A DNA stretch of 64,000 nt from Angiostrongylus vasorum. Taxonomy: Eukaryota > Nematoda > Chromadorea > Rhabditida > Metastrongylidae. The notes under the pieces are model-generated. The model saw only the letters and a list, made by a program, of their open reading frames with translations, had not been told where the DNA came from and did no database searches. A program made the position numbers and the translations under genes. Positions 38,030 through 50,189 of the stretch are shown here, piece by piece (position 1 is the stretch's first letter; every line of letters begins with the position of its first letter). The stretch covers positions 1 to 64,000 of the forward strand of contig JADANN010000303.1 of assembly GCA_018806985.1 (NCBI GenBank), written 5' to 3'.

Positions 38030-38410
38030 GACTTGATACTTGAACGATCCGTCCTCACTAGTTGTGCGGGCCTCAGTATAATCACCATTTATCGGAGATT
38101 TGCTGGTTAAGCAACTGTGGTTCTCTGGAATCCCGAGGACAGTCTGCAAAAAGTTTGCCCCGGTCGTCACCACTACAGGCAGTCGCAGCCCTTGTTCAGA
38201 GGGAGATTTGACACCATGCGACTAATTCGGTGCCAGGACGGTGATGGATGCTGGTATTGGTTTACTCTTAGCTAGGCTTCCTGATGGAAACGCCAGACTC
38301 ATCAGCTTGGGAGACCCTGCCGGGGAGACGAATCCCCCCACTGTACATCGCAGTCCGACCCCCAGGAACACCTCCCAGCCACGATGAGGGGGTAAACCGT
38401 TGGAAGGGTA
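38030..38410 (-). mobile_element. SINE A copy (minus)
   Basis: Full-length type from GACTTGATACTTGAACG to GGTAAACCGTTGGAAGG on the plus strand, just downstream of the isolated candidate exon at 37841-37949. Confidence 0.8.
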
Positions 38411-38608
38411 TTGGTTATCAGCTATGATTAATTTCACTTTAGAGACGTTTTCCAACTATATCGATAGGATGGGGTTTCGCCTGCTGCCATGATGCCGGTG
38501 GATCGAAACTCTACTTGTCAATGCAGTGCTGGCAGAGTAATTATACAAGTGATGTTCTATATTCTTCTTGAGCAAACACGAGGTGTTATTTTATTCCTCA
38601 TACGAGAA

Positions 38609-38650
38609 CAAGCTGACATTTCGGCGGATTTCGCCTTCCTCAGAGCCTGG
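38609..38650 (-). ncRNA. Hammerhead-like motif, copy 3
   Basis: On the minus strand: CAGGCT, CTGAGGA, an A, GGCG-AAATC-CGCC, GAAAT, GTC, AGCTTG. Stem I has six pairs (one wobble), stem II four Watson-Crick pairs, and the CTGANGA / GAAA / GTC core is complete. Confidence 0.5.
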
Positions 38651-39070
38651 AAAGGTCAAATTGACAGCAAACTACCCACCCATACAATTCCATAACCAAA
38701 CGGAGAAAATGCTAAACCAAGATTTCAATCAAATTGAACACAGAATAGCTTCCTCGTGCAATCACCGCTTTCTATGAGTCTTCCACTGAATATGTGACGT
38801 GAAGTCCAGCCGCAAAGAGTTCACATGAAAACGTAATGTGCCTCTCACACATGCATATGCCTCACAGTATTTGGAGGACCACCTCTAGAGGAGAATAGTG
38901 GGTGGGTCAGTGTTGACTTTCAGCTCGATTAGGTATAATGCCTCATAGAAAGCGGTGAGTGTGCGAGGAAGCTATTCTGTGTTCAAAGTGATTGAAATCC
39001 TGGTTTAGCTTTTTTTTCTGTTTGGTTATAGAAGTGTTTAGCTGGGTAGATTGCTGTCAACTTGACCTTT

Positions 39071-39113
39071 CCAGACTCTGAGGAAGGCGAAGTCCGCCGA
39101 AACGTCAGTTTGT
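39071..39113 (+). ncRNA. Hammerhead-like motif, copy 4
   Basis: Reads CAGACT, CTGAGGA, an A, GGCG-AAGTC-CGCC, GAAAC, GTC, AGTTTG. The core is complete. Relative to copy 3, a G-C pair of stem I is A-T here, a compensatory change that keeps the helix. Confidence 0.5.
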
Positions 39114-39169
39114 TCTTGAATAAAGAATAAAATAACACCTTACGTTTGCTCAAGAAGAATTTAGAGAAT

Positions 39170-40840
39170 TACTTAACAATGCCGAGTTTAACAGAAAGTC
39201 GGTCGTGGGAGTTATATAAACGATGTTTTTGCTTTAAAATGAGCTATGAACCAAGTAATTCCTTTTAAAGAGGCTGTGAAATGAAAACAGACTATCCTCC
39301 TTGAAGCTCATGAAACATTGCAAATTAAGGCTGAGACCTGTTCTCTACAAGATATTTCGGTGACAGCTTCAGTGATAAGAATTTATATTAAGTTATTTGC
39401 ACTGGAAAGAGTACAAATACAGGATCGGAAGTTCCGAATCACGATGCCGCATTGAAAATGGAAATTGCCTCTTGGGCTACTCTCTCAGCTCATTTTTTTC
39501 CTATTTTTGAAGAGGAAACTCATTCAGCGCTGACTGTGAAAGCCCGAGAATGGTATAGTTCAACCGGAGATCGATCACATATTTGTAAACAGACCATTGA
39601 TGTGTTCGACACTGGTGTCGCTTCATCTTTCGCGCTGGACTAGATAACCGTTTTCTTTGTGCGAAAATATTTCAAGCATAAAGTGAAAAGGAAATGCTGT
39701 CTTTGAGTAAGCGGAAAAGAAAACGGAACAAACAAGCAGTGTGATCGATGATCGAGCCAACGCTCGTGGGTGCATTGTAGGGTACCACTAACCAATGTGC
39801 TACACGTGGCCTGTGTTTAGGAAGAGTAACATGAAGATGTTTAGAAAGAAAGAGGAACAGGAAGAATACCACCGCGCGATGCAGGAAAGTATGAAATACG
39901 AGAATAAAATGGAGCAGGAACAGTCTTGAAATCCTATTCACGGCACAACTTCTCAGTGGGACCGTTTTTTTAGAAGCAGCGAAAGAAGTTATTAGACATG
40001 AAAATTCCCCGTTCCTTTAAACCACGCTGACATCGACAACAACTCAACGACAACGACATCGAGTTTAGCAGGCAACAATGTGTTGCCAGCTCAACATCTA
40101 CAATCGTCGTGTAATGAGCCTGTTCATTACTTTTCACTGGAGAAACTGGGATCGTCCAAGAAGAATGCGGCAGTGAACACCCAGAAAGAAACGAATCTTA
40201 AGATTTTAAAACGACTGATTCATAAACACCACAATCACTTACTAAATGCTAGAAGAGGCGTATTTCTCAATTTCTTGTCATGAAAGGAGTTTAGCGAGGG
40301 ATAAGCTATATTTCAACTTCTTTTTAAGCAATCCTTGTAAGGAACTGCTCCATACCCGCCAAACGAGAATTATCTAAATTCCTCTCTCAGATGTTTGAGC
40401 TGCAGTCAAAACGTGAAGACCATCATTGCATTGTGAAAGGACCAGAGAACATCCCAAATGATTTATCCGAGAGAGAAGTTTCGAATTGCATGTATTTTTG
40501 CAAACCACATACTAACAAGTGAATGTAATTTAGGGAATCTTCACATCCACTGTTGTTTTAATTAGTGATCTGATGTAACTGTTCTTCGCGAAATTTAACC
40601 TGTTCTGTCCAACAAACGACATCAAATGCAGATCAACTATTTATGTAGTTGAGTTGTAGACTGTTCCAAGAACGTGGCAATGGCTTAAAAGTCTGTCAAA
40701 GGTACAACTAACATTTTGTTCTAATTTTCTTCAAATGCAAAAAGAAGTTCTTTGGCATCGAAAGGAATCTCATCCTAGTCATGTCCGTTAGCTAAGAATA
40801 CTTTCAGCATACGTTAACCTACCCTATGCCCTATTCGGCG
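39170..40840. other. No gene recognised
   Basis: Short unrelated frames only. No SINE or RTE signature was found. Confidence 0.45.
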
Positions 40841-40844
40841 AGTG

Positions 40845-41125
40845 TGACGCTGTGGTCGGAGGAGCCATACAACACACACGTGGAATCGATCCCCACGCCC
40901 GTGGCCCACGAAGCTTTCCATCTCTCCGGGGTGAGCAAATTGGTACTAGACTAGTCTGGGAGGATGGCAGCACTGGCTCGATACATCAGTAGGCCATCGT
41001 GAGTTATTGTAAAGGCCAGATATGCATTCAATCACCACCAAACGATGCTTAATGAAGTCGAATGCATGGCGCATCCATCAAGGATTGATCAACGCCGAGA
41101 CCTTTTCCCTTTTCTCCTTTGTGCC
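40845..41125 (+). mobile_element. SINE B copy
   Basis: GAGTGTGACGCTGTGGTCGG head, GGAATCGATCCCCACG B box, the shared body and AGGATTGATCAACGCCGAG end. Confidence 0.8.
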
Positions 41126-42026
41126 ATATTTAGAATGTGAATTATGGAGTAGTACCCTTGGACGTCATATTGGAAGAAAACCGCCCACATGAACGACGAT
41201 CGAAAGTGAACAAATAGAATGAATGGAATTTGTACCAGGCCATCATCATTTGTGGTAGCAAATCTTCCAAGAATAATAGTTGAATGGAAATGCGAGACTA
41301 AGTTGACTTTTATGCTAATAAAGCGTATTTTCCAGATGAAGTAGAAATAAAAAGTATGAGCATAAACAAGTCCATGTAACCATAATTCAGCATCGTGCTA
41401 AAAAATGTCGTTTTGCAGTGACTATCGGCGTGTTTTTCTGTAGCCGCCCGTTATTTATCATGTTGTTTTGGAAGGAAAGGACCTGTACCTCCAACATGTG
41501 ATCACCTAGAATAAGAGGGAAAAAAATTAAGGGAAACCATACTAATCGAATTCATTCCTAATGTAGCCATATAGGGTTCAGCATCCTTGTTTTTAGTAAA
41601 ATAAATGCGAAAGAAGATGTAGATAGGAAACTCCGGAACAGATAAATGGTCGTTCCTTCTATCCTTTGATTTGTGCCCTTGATTAACCAAGAGTTTTATC
41701 CTTCCATCATTGGCAAAATGGTAGAAAACTTCTTTAGGAGCAAGACAGCCTACCATTATAGATCGTTGTGCTTTCTCAAGTCCTTACATACAGGTACAGC
41801 TGCACAAGCAACATATGCTCACATTTATGTGTTACTACGGAATGAGTGGAATGCATACTGAATCCCCGAGAAACGACGCGTCGTTTACTAACATAAGTTA
41901 GACATTTTGTTAATGCTTCACTATTACTGTAAAATTACGGAAACTGACCGAGTTGCCGTAGACTGAACCGTTCTATGAGTAAAGCAGAACTCAATTTCTG
42001 AATTCATTTCTAATACTATTCGAAGG

Positions 42027-42312
42027 GGCGCGTGTGGCATTGTGGTCAGGAGCGCCCTGCAACACACTAGGAATCGATACCGGTGCCTATGGCCCACCAA
42101 GATTTCCATCTCTCCGGGGTCGGCAAATTGGTACAAGACTTGTCTGGGAGGATAGCAGCACTGGCTCGATGCATCGGTAGGTCACCGCGAGTCATTGTAA
42201 AAGCCAGATATGCATTCAATCACCTCCAAACGATGCTTAGTGAAGTCGAATGCATGGCGCATCTCTCAGGGATTGATCAACGCCGAGAGCTTTATCCTTT
42301 ATGCTTTATACT
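42027..42312 (+). mobile_element. SINE B copy
   Basis: GCGTGTGGCATTGTGGTCAG head, GGAATCGATACCGGTG B box, body and GGGATTGATCAACGCCGAG end. It lies about 220 bases from the RTE tail at 42535. Confidence 0.8.
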
Positions 42313-42534
42313 ATTCGACATATTTAAAGATTTGAAGTTCAACTGGATTTTGCGGCTTGATTTTTAACAGGCCAAAAGTTGATATCCAGCGAATTTTCTG
42401 GATTCAAAGCGTGAGTATCTCAAAAAAAAACATCCTTCATTCTAAGTGAACAAAACCATGTGTTGTCCATTCCACTGGAACAGGAAGTCCACAATAACGG
42501 AACATTTACATGTGACAGCGATACTTATTTGGAT

Positions 42535-43275
42535 ACTTGGGTAGCCTGTCCTCATTAGTTGTGCGGATCCCAGAACAATTCGTCAACTATGATGGTTGTG
42601 GTCTGCTTCAAACAAAATGACGTCCGGTAGGCCCATTCCACAATCCTGAAATAGTCTCCATCTGCGAAGGCAGACGGTTGACGTTAACTGTGAACGCGTC
42701 GGCGCATCGACTGCTTGGTCCTCCAAGAGAACGCTTGCATTGTGTTGGAGACCACTTCAGCGTTCTTTTCGTCTATCTATTATCTGTTCTCATTATTATG
42801 TGACCCGGACATCTGTTTCGCTACTGATGCGTTTTCTCCTGGTTTTCAAATTCAGGATAGGTTTCAAAAATCTGAGCTGCCATTCCGACTAAACGTTGCG
42901 AGTGCTGGTGAAATTTCAGAAGACATCGTTCGAGCGCTCTGTGGGTGCTGCGCAGATTTGTTGACCGGTTGAGGTATCAACCCACGCTTTTGCTGCAAAA
43001 CAGAATTCTGGGAGCACTATTTATTCGAAAAGGCGAGCGCGACGATTTGGATCCTTTAGTTGGTCGTTAGTTTCTTTAAGTGGGCCGAAGGAGAACCACA
43101 CAGTTCGATTTGTTCACCCTTGTACCATGGGTTCTTCATGAACTGGGTGTTCGTACTATTCATGTGCAGTCCATTCTTCTTTTCCGCGTCGTTGAGTTTA
43201 TTCAGCATAGCTCAGCTTCGCTGGTACTTCTCGAAAAATGACGTTGTTGTCGGCAAAACGTGGATTTGATAGGAA
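42535..43275 (-). mobile_element. RTE 3' fragment, minus strand
   Basis: The minus frame contains NTQFMKNPWYKGEQIELCGS, matching KKTQFMRNQLCEGGKIELDG of the 58.6 kb copy. It runs on to a 3' end that reads GGGATCCGCACAACTAATGA and then CCCAAGTATCCAAAT. That tail matches the other RTE copy and SINE A. Internal sequence is degraded. Confidence 0.65.
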
Positions 43276-43339
43276 TTTTTCGTTGGTGCGACTTCACCTT
43301 TCAATACGTTAGCCCTTCTCGTCCCAGAAAATCGACGGT

Positions 43340-43930
43340 CGGCAATTATACCATCTTCTCTTTGCTGATGACATCGTCCTTATAACTCCAAACATTATCC
43401 CAGCGGGACGAATAATTGCCGACTTTAATAAAAGCCTGTTGAAAAGCTGGTCTTCGAGTAAATCTCACAAAAACGATGTTCATGAGGGAACGCATTGGCT
43501 ACGCATGCCCTGTCCACATTCAACGGAGTGAATACCTCCGAATACTCCAGTTACGTCTATCTAGGACAGAAAGTAAACATTATGAAAGACTTAGCTACAC
43601 AGTTGAGCAGAAGGTGGTGAGCTGTTTAATGAGATTTCGAGAGCATGGATGATATAGTGAGCTGGACGAAGAACACCCGACGCCTTGCCCACTGTTTCGA
43701 CACGGCGATTCTTTCTAACTTATGCGCCGGAAACCTGGTCCATACGTAGGTAGCTTGGAAGATTACTCAATATTAGCCGATAGGACGATGCAGAGAACAT
43801 CCCACATCACGCAAATGAAAGCGCAGATCCGAAGCTCTAGTCCCTAGAGCGAGAAGAACGCACTGGGATACTCTTGCACGCGACTGTGAGAAATGCATGG
43901 TTTACTACCGCTTAATCTAGCCATCTTAAG
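43340..43930 (+). mobile_element. RTE fragment, plus strand, with the FADD active-site motif
   Basis: A frame reading YHLLFADDIVLITPN is the RT palm motif. It is followed, after a frameshift and stops, by a YAPETWSIRR block equal to AYASETWSLRK of the 15.5-18.3 kb copy. It sits head to head with the minus-strand fragment ending at 43275. Confidence 0.7.
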
Positions 43931-44928
43931 ATCAGGGGACGACAGATGATACAGGTGATATACCACGACAGTGGATGCTGTGCAATAAAATGCCCAAATC
44001 CCTTCTGCTCTCCTGCACGCCCCTTGAGTTTCCTAAGATACTCAAATATTCATTGGTCGTATGCAAGATCACTCCTGTTTTCTTTAGCTAGAGAAAAGAA
44101 TCTAAAACACGACGACTTCAATGAGTAACAGAAGAATTTTCCCTAAATGGAATCATCTTATCAAACAAATTCAGAAATATTGTGGCCTAGTTTTGCGTAA
44201 TTCGATCTTTCGTTCTTCTATGTTTCATTATATCAGGCAACGGATACATTTCGCCGAAATGACATTGAAGGTTTTATCTCCATACATGCAAGCACATCCA
44301 CTTGTACATAGATAGATATTTGCACTTATGTATAGAAATTCGCAAATAATTTACAGCCTTAACATGGCTGGAGAGTTGTTCCGATATGGCAAACTGAGAC
44401 CTACAGCGGAATCTCATCCTCATAGGCGTAAGAAAACCTTAAAAAGGGATTTGACATATGTGTCCAGAAATAAGGATGGGGGGGGTACTTTTTGCCACGT
44501 CATAGCAAGGCGAGCTGCAAGTTGTTATGTCCTTGCCAAAACAGTTAAAAAGGTGTACTACTGAAAGTATGATGCTCTTCGTGTCCCTCGAGGAAGGAGA
44601 TTGCTCCGAGCAGCTATGATGAGCGATAGGATCTAAAAAGAATTTACCAGTACCCACTCACGTTATTTGATAACTAACGAGGCTACAAGTGGTATTAATG
44701 AAACATGCCAAAGTCATATGTCAATCATCTTCGACAACTACTGGACTCAGCAACTTGGAACCACCTGGACAGTAGTTTAAGTGGAAAGTCGCTCTTGATC
44801 AACTTTTTAATCACTTATCATTTAGGAGTCGATTTGAAGGCCTCTAACCATTTCGAAATGTACTGGCTATTAAGCAATCTTCTCACAAATTTACCTCATC
44901 GAAGAAGCCGCAGATGTCAAGCGCGAGG

Positions 44929-45491
44929 TTATCTGACTGATTGCTTGGTAGCAGATGCGATGATAAAGGCGGATCTGTAGCGACTTGGACATGCCCTGAG
45001 TTGCAAGTGAATTGCGAAGGTGGGCGCCACGCTTCCAACTTGCTGAATTAACCGCACCATCTGTACATACATAGAAGCACAGACTCATTTATGCATAAGT
45101 GTGCTCACATACAAGCATTTTACAAGCAAACTTGTAGAGAATACGGATAGAATATTATTTCTTCCGTAAAGTGACTCTAATCTAGAGCTGGCTCTAGGAG
45201 CACGTGTGAAGAAATTCACATCGGAAGCTACGGATTGCAGCGAATTGAACATGGTGAGCAGCTCTCTGAGATAATCATGATGGCGAAGCCTTTCATGGTA
45301 ACAAATGCTTGAAGACGCCCTCTTCTGTGGTAGCCCTGGGAGTTTTTCCAGTGGAAAGCATCATGACGAAATTGAGCACTTCATAGTAGGCTAAAGATTT
45401 TGCCCAGTCGATGTAGTTTTGCTCACAAGGTATTTCACAGAATCGATTCAGTGCCTCTCTCGTAAAAGTTGAATTTTCTTTCAGTCGCAAA
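44929..45491 (-). CDS. Unidentified protein, three C-terminal exons
   Basis: Exons 45491-45303, 45265-45109 and 45060-44929 (TAA) join in phase through introns of 37 and 48 bases. The peptide includes TREALNRFCEIPCEQNYID, KSLAYYEVLNFVMML, then ELLTMFNSLQSVASDVNFF and ends MVRLIQQVGSVAPTF to KQSVR. The 48-base intron has a perfect GTGAGC donor and a TGTACAG acceptor. The 37-base one has a weak TT/GTTACC donor. The upstream part is not found, no domain is recognised, and an old transposon is possible. Confidence 0.35.
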
Positions 45492-46114
45492 CTTCAAGAA
45501 ACAAAATTTCGTCAACAGGTTAATTAGAGCTTATTCACGTCTTTAGCCGGCTTCTGGGAAAACATTTTTCATCAGAACATCGACGAGGAATTTGACCAGA
45601 TTATTGAACATTTAACTACACTGCTAAAAGTAGCCTGGAGTTCAAAGGTCACTAAGAGACCTGTTCACAGAAACCTTTGAGCTGGCACGTAAAGGTGAAG
45701 TGGCAAGAATATCATGTAACCAGCAAAACAAGTGAGTGAATTGTAAAAGGTTCAAGAGAGCAGTTGTCATGCTCAGCAACAGTTTGCAAGTTATTTGGTC
45801 ATGAAAACCACCTTCTGATGACCATACGAGGGGCACTCGCTGTTCCCAGAAAAAACTACTCTCAGCCACCCCCTTCTGCCAACACATTAAATGAGAAAGG
45901 GTGACTATTTCACGTGATGTCCTTTCCAAGGTCTGATATCTCATCCCATCGGTGAAGAGGCGTAGAACACTTGATCCGAAAAGCATTACCTAACTACCTA
46001 AAGAACTTATCGCCAGACTTGATCACCACATAGATCCGGTTATTCACATGTCGTTCGGAATGCAACGTTCCTAGCTAGTGGAAAACCAGTAAAACAAAAT
46101 TTTTACACTAGAAG

Positions 46115-47180
46115 AGAGATCAACAAGACACCAGCGACTACAGACCGATCTACCTGTTGTCTGCCGTCTAGAAGTGCTTCACTCGAGCAAGTGTCGAACC
46201 GATTGACACTGGACAAATACAATTCAGTGGAGAAAGGAGAGTAATGCGAGCAAGCTAAATTTCAAAAAAGAACCAGTACGACTAACAACATGCACATGAT
46301 CAGATCTATTGAAGCATCGAGAGAGTATGATAGACCACTACGTTTAAACTTTATCGATCCCAATAATGAATTAAACTCTGTTGGGATAGAAGAACTTGTG
46401 GAAGCTATGGACAGCTAGCACGTTTTTACTGAGTATATAATGGTCCTTTGTAAGCACCACAGAATAACATCGAGATCATAATTGCCATTCTGAAACGATA
46501 CTGTCACTGATGAGAGAAAGAGCGGTCTGGCAAAGGTATATCAACTCGCTAAAACTACTTAACACCATTTGCATAAGAACGTCACTCAAAAACTGTAATC
46601 TGACACATGATAACGAGATCGGAGGACCAGCAGTCAAATTATGTTTCAATTGCTGATGACTTCGTTTTTATTACAGCATGAACCCCTCACGTGGAACGAA
46701 TGCAGGCCCTTGTTGGAAGCGTTTGTGGAATAATAGGTCTTCAGATGAAACTTAATAAAACGACGCTGACTAGAAAAGATTTATTGGTTGATGGCCCATT
46801 CATGCCAAACGTAATATCAAGATGCTTTGTCTATATAAATGTGAGTCGGTACGTTTATATGATGAGGATCCCATCTACAAAGCTGAGCAGGAGGAAAACA
46901 GCGATTTGAAAGAGAATCGAAGGCAAGAAACAATTATCCCGATGTGCATCTGGTCCACTCTACAGTTCATCTTGCCCTGACGTACGTCATGGAAATTTGG
47001 ATCCCACAAAAGTAGTGTGAAAATGCAATCAATGTAGTCAGACAATGTAGCGAATCCGAATTTCGGAGCCATGCCCTCAATCAGTTATGGGAGACGCAGC
47101 CGTGCACACTTCTGTCTACCGATGCCTAATGAACGTCTCAGTTCGGACATATCTCTATTAATAGAAATAAGAACGGATGG
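46115..47180 (+). mobile_element. Decayed RTE fragment
   Basis: DYRPIYLLSAV then KCFTRA at 46140 matches the RT block YRPICLLSVLYNLFTK. VSIADDFVFITA near 46650 is the palm motif, and MERMQALVGS continues. Stops are frequent. A short tRNA-like GGCGCAGTGGTAATGATGCC stretch follows at 47176, a possible SINE C start. Confidence 0.6.
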
Positions 47181-47929
47181 CGCAGTGGTAATGATGCCCA
47201 TCACCAAGGAAAATGATGAGTCAACCGCCCACTGGTTAAGAGTTTGTTGGCTTCTTCAGGCAATTTGATAAGCACTCAAAAAAAGTCTTTGGATATAATA
47301 CACTTTGTGCCATTACAGTGCTTCCTAAAACTGCTAAAGGATCATAAATTCGACAGGAATTCTCGCCATAAGCATAATTTGGACTTTCTTTTTTCCACAT
47401 GCCAACCAACTGATACATGAAAAAAAGAAATGAGGGTAAAATTTATGGTGGCCCATTATTAAAACAGGCGCATAAAATATCGAGTAGTTCAAAACGTGGC
47501 AGACTTATAAATAGCAACGTTCAATAGTTGCAGTAAATCATAAGACCACAGATGTCGACGCAATCAGTTGAAGACGAAAGGGATAAGGAAAGCGCGAGTA
47601 ATACATCGTTAAATCACTAAGGATATCACAGAAATGCCGCTGATAAAGTGACTTCATGCGTATAAGTTGTTGATTAAGAAAGATGAATAAGAAATTTATC
47701 ATTAGCAAAGTTGCACTACGGTTTCGGAAGTCGTAAAGCGACTTAGTCACCGGAATGAAAATGTAGAGATCAGCTCTTACACGGCAAAAATCATCCCTTC
47801 CGAGAATGACATTTGCGCTGGGTCGATACTGGTCGCGTGGGGGCGCCTGTCACAACCTGACCTACTAGCTCTACGACAGATATTGGTATGTTAAGGAATT
47901 TACTGGTTACTACTCATTTTACAAGGAGC

Positions 47930-48290
47930 TAGTAGTGCTGTGGTATTGATGTCGATCACCACGATCACGGTTCTGGTTCCAACTTGCTCCTTGCCCCACC
48001 AATCCGTCCGAGGTGGGAAATTGGTAGCGGACTTGTCTGGGAAAGGTTCACTCTCTGCAATTCAAGTGGGGACGCTATCGCTCAGGTACTCTAGTACTCC
48101 AGTTAAAATCTACCTCATCATTTTTTCAGCGACACTCATAATGAAGAAGACAACAATCCTCAATCAGCAGCCGAACGCGCATCCGAAAAGTTTGAAGACC
48201 TTAGTGAATGACGGATAGCTGAAAGTAAACAAATCGAATGCTAGAAGTGCTTGTATCCGCACAGTAGATGTGAAAGACGACTTTTGTAAA
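47930..48290 (+). mobile_element. SINE C copy
   Basis: The head is weak. The body GGTGGGAAATTGGTAGCGGA and the end TATCCGCACAGTAGATGTGA match the other C copies. Confidence 0.6.
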
Positions 48291-48999
48291 ATTAAAACAT
48301 AAATTGATTGGTATCATTCAATAGAAACATCATGAACATGCGCTAAATGGCAAAAACAAGTTCATTTCATGTGTTATCGCCAGACGTCGTTCATCTTGAT
48401 ATGATATCCTTAACGAGAATCTAAATAATGCGCTAACTGGCGCATAGTAGCGCTAAGAAAATAAACTTTTAAGCCTGATATCCTCCTCGCAAAGATTCTA
48501 AAGTCAAAAAAAAAGAGTTCTCATCAGAATAGCCGAGACAACCCTTAACTTACAACCGGAATTGCAACTTATGGAGATAGCAACCTATTATTGAACTTTT
48601 GACGTCGCCGAACATTCTGCAGCACACTGTAATTTACAGGACAAAAATCTTAGATCGTTAAGAGATTAATCCTAAATCAGTAGCTTCATTTTCCCTGGAT
48701 TTTTTTCGCAACATTTTTTTATTTCAAATTACTCGGCAAAGCTCTTTTCATTCACTTTCGTTACACATAGTATAAAGTGTGATTTTGACGAAATTAAAGG
48801 GTTCAAATTTCAAATAGCAAAATAGCAATTTCGACAGATCTGCTTCTGCGAATTCAAATGCGGAGGTATGCAGCGTAAATGGCTCGAAACATTAGTCTGC
48901 AATGGGGGGCAAGGAAGTATTAACGAACTCACAGCGCAGCGCCAGTTTGTAAGGTGCCGCTTCCGCGAGTTTGACGTCGAAGGTGAGTGACGTCGCGGA

Positions 49000-49640
49000 C
49001 GTTGCAGTTGACGAATGCGAATTGAAAGTTTAGTTGAAGGAAATAAATGTATGGATCTCCTAAAAGTTGTATAGGACTCGTTGAGAGTTTCTTAGTGTTT
49101 CTGAACAACCAGAAAAAATATTAGTAAGTGAAAAGAATCGACAAATGAATGCCGCACGAATTGCATCAAAAAGAAGGTAAAGCTGAAAGGTCTACTACAG
49201 GTTTAATTGATCGCGACATCCTGAATTCAAGTGAAACGACTAAAAAAGTAGGCCGTCGAACCGACGAAATGCACCAAAGATTTCAGTGCCTGCTTCTGCA
49301 CTGGACAACACAAAGTGACCAATCGTTCTTCACAATAACGCGCGGCCACACGTCGAACTACGGACACTAAAGTTGAACAAGGTCAGGTACGAAACTCTGC
49401 CTCAAGCATACCATCACACTCACCAGACCTCTCGCCGAACGACTATCAATTCATTAATCAGCTTGGCAAGTTACCGTGCAAGAAAGATTTCAGAAGCCAA
49501 ATTGAGGACGAAATTACCTTCAACAACCTCATCGCCTACAGAAGCCCGTAATCTTACAGAACTGGTATAATTTGGTAGAAACGCGTCACTAATTTCCGAA
49601 CAATTTATTAGTTGACACTTAATGATGACTTGAAAGACCG
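49000..49640 (+). pseudogene. Decayed mariner-family transposase
   Basis: Frames give MPHELHQKEGKAERSTTGL (the .VPHEL block), then FLHNNARPHVELRTLKLNK, then HSPDLSPNDYQFINQLGKL and SQIEDEITFNNLIAYRSP. These are the WVPHEL, DNARPHV and SPDLSPTDY signatures of Tc1/mariner DDE transposases, which cut and paste DNA at TA sites. The second catalytic Asp is changed (NNARPHV) and several frameshifts lie between blocks, so it is inactive. I did not find the terminal inverted repeats. Confidence 0.8.
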
Positions 49641-49894
49641 TATTCACGAATGTGTTCGTTCGCAAATAAATCAAATGTCACTCCTTGCAAGAAAAACAAT
49701 TTAGGGAGTAAATGTATTGACAATACGTGCTCTCACCTCACTGCCAAAGCCAATAACAAAGTCACAATTATCTAACGAATTAACGACAAGTTCAAGAATT
49801 CAAAGCAACGGAGATAGTAATACAGGTGACCTCTTCGATATAAATAACATATTGTAAAACATAAGCTCTTAAGTAACTGCACGCTCCAATTCTC

Positions 49895-50185
49895 TCAAAC
49901 GATAGCATGGGCGTGTTTCCATCAGGAAGCCTCACTAAGAATAAACCAATACCAGGATCCACTACCGTCCTGGTATCAAAGTCGAACGGTGGTAAATCTC
50001 CCTCTGATCCACAAGGGCTGAGAATGCCGGTGGTGGTGAGGACCTGGGGCAGACTTTGGCCAGGCTGACCTCGAGACTCCAGGGAACCATAATGGTTTAA
50101 CCAGCAAATCTCTAAAAAGTGGAGATTATGCTGGAGCGCGCACAACCAGTGAGGACGGTCCATTCAAGCATCAAGTATCAAGTAG
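49895..50185 (+). mobile_element. SINE A copy (plus), 5'-truncated
   Basis: It begins within the family at GTTTCCATCAGGAAGCC and runs to the TCAAGTATCAAGTA tail. A truncated 5' end with an intact 3' end fits target-primed reverse transcription. Confidence 0.75.
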
Positions 50186-50189
50186 GGGA

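Larger units (their letters stand above)
38563..39163. mobile_element. Penelope-like foldback of two inverted ends
   Basis: The left arm 38563-38783 and right arm 38942-39163 are reverse complements at high identity, both starting TTCTTGAGCAAAC at the outer edge. A spacer of about 160 bases separates them. The arms share the TTCGGCGG.TTCGCCTTC and GGTCAAATTGACAGC blocks with the 7.1-9.0 kb palindrome, so they belong to the same element family. No coding sequence is left. Confidence 0.75.

Noticed and set aside
45642..45986. Minus-strand frame of 114 codons upstream of the 44.9-45.5 kb exons
   Set aside because: It ends in a stop, has no phase-compatible splice to the next exon and no domain. 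The plus-strand DNA nearby leads into RTE sequence.
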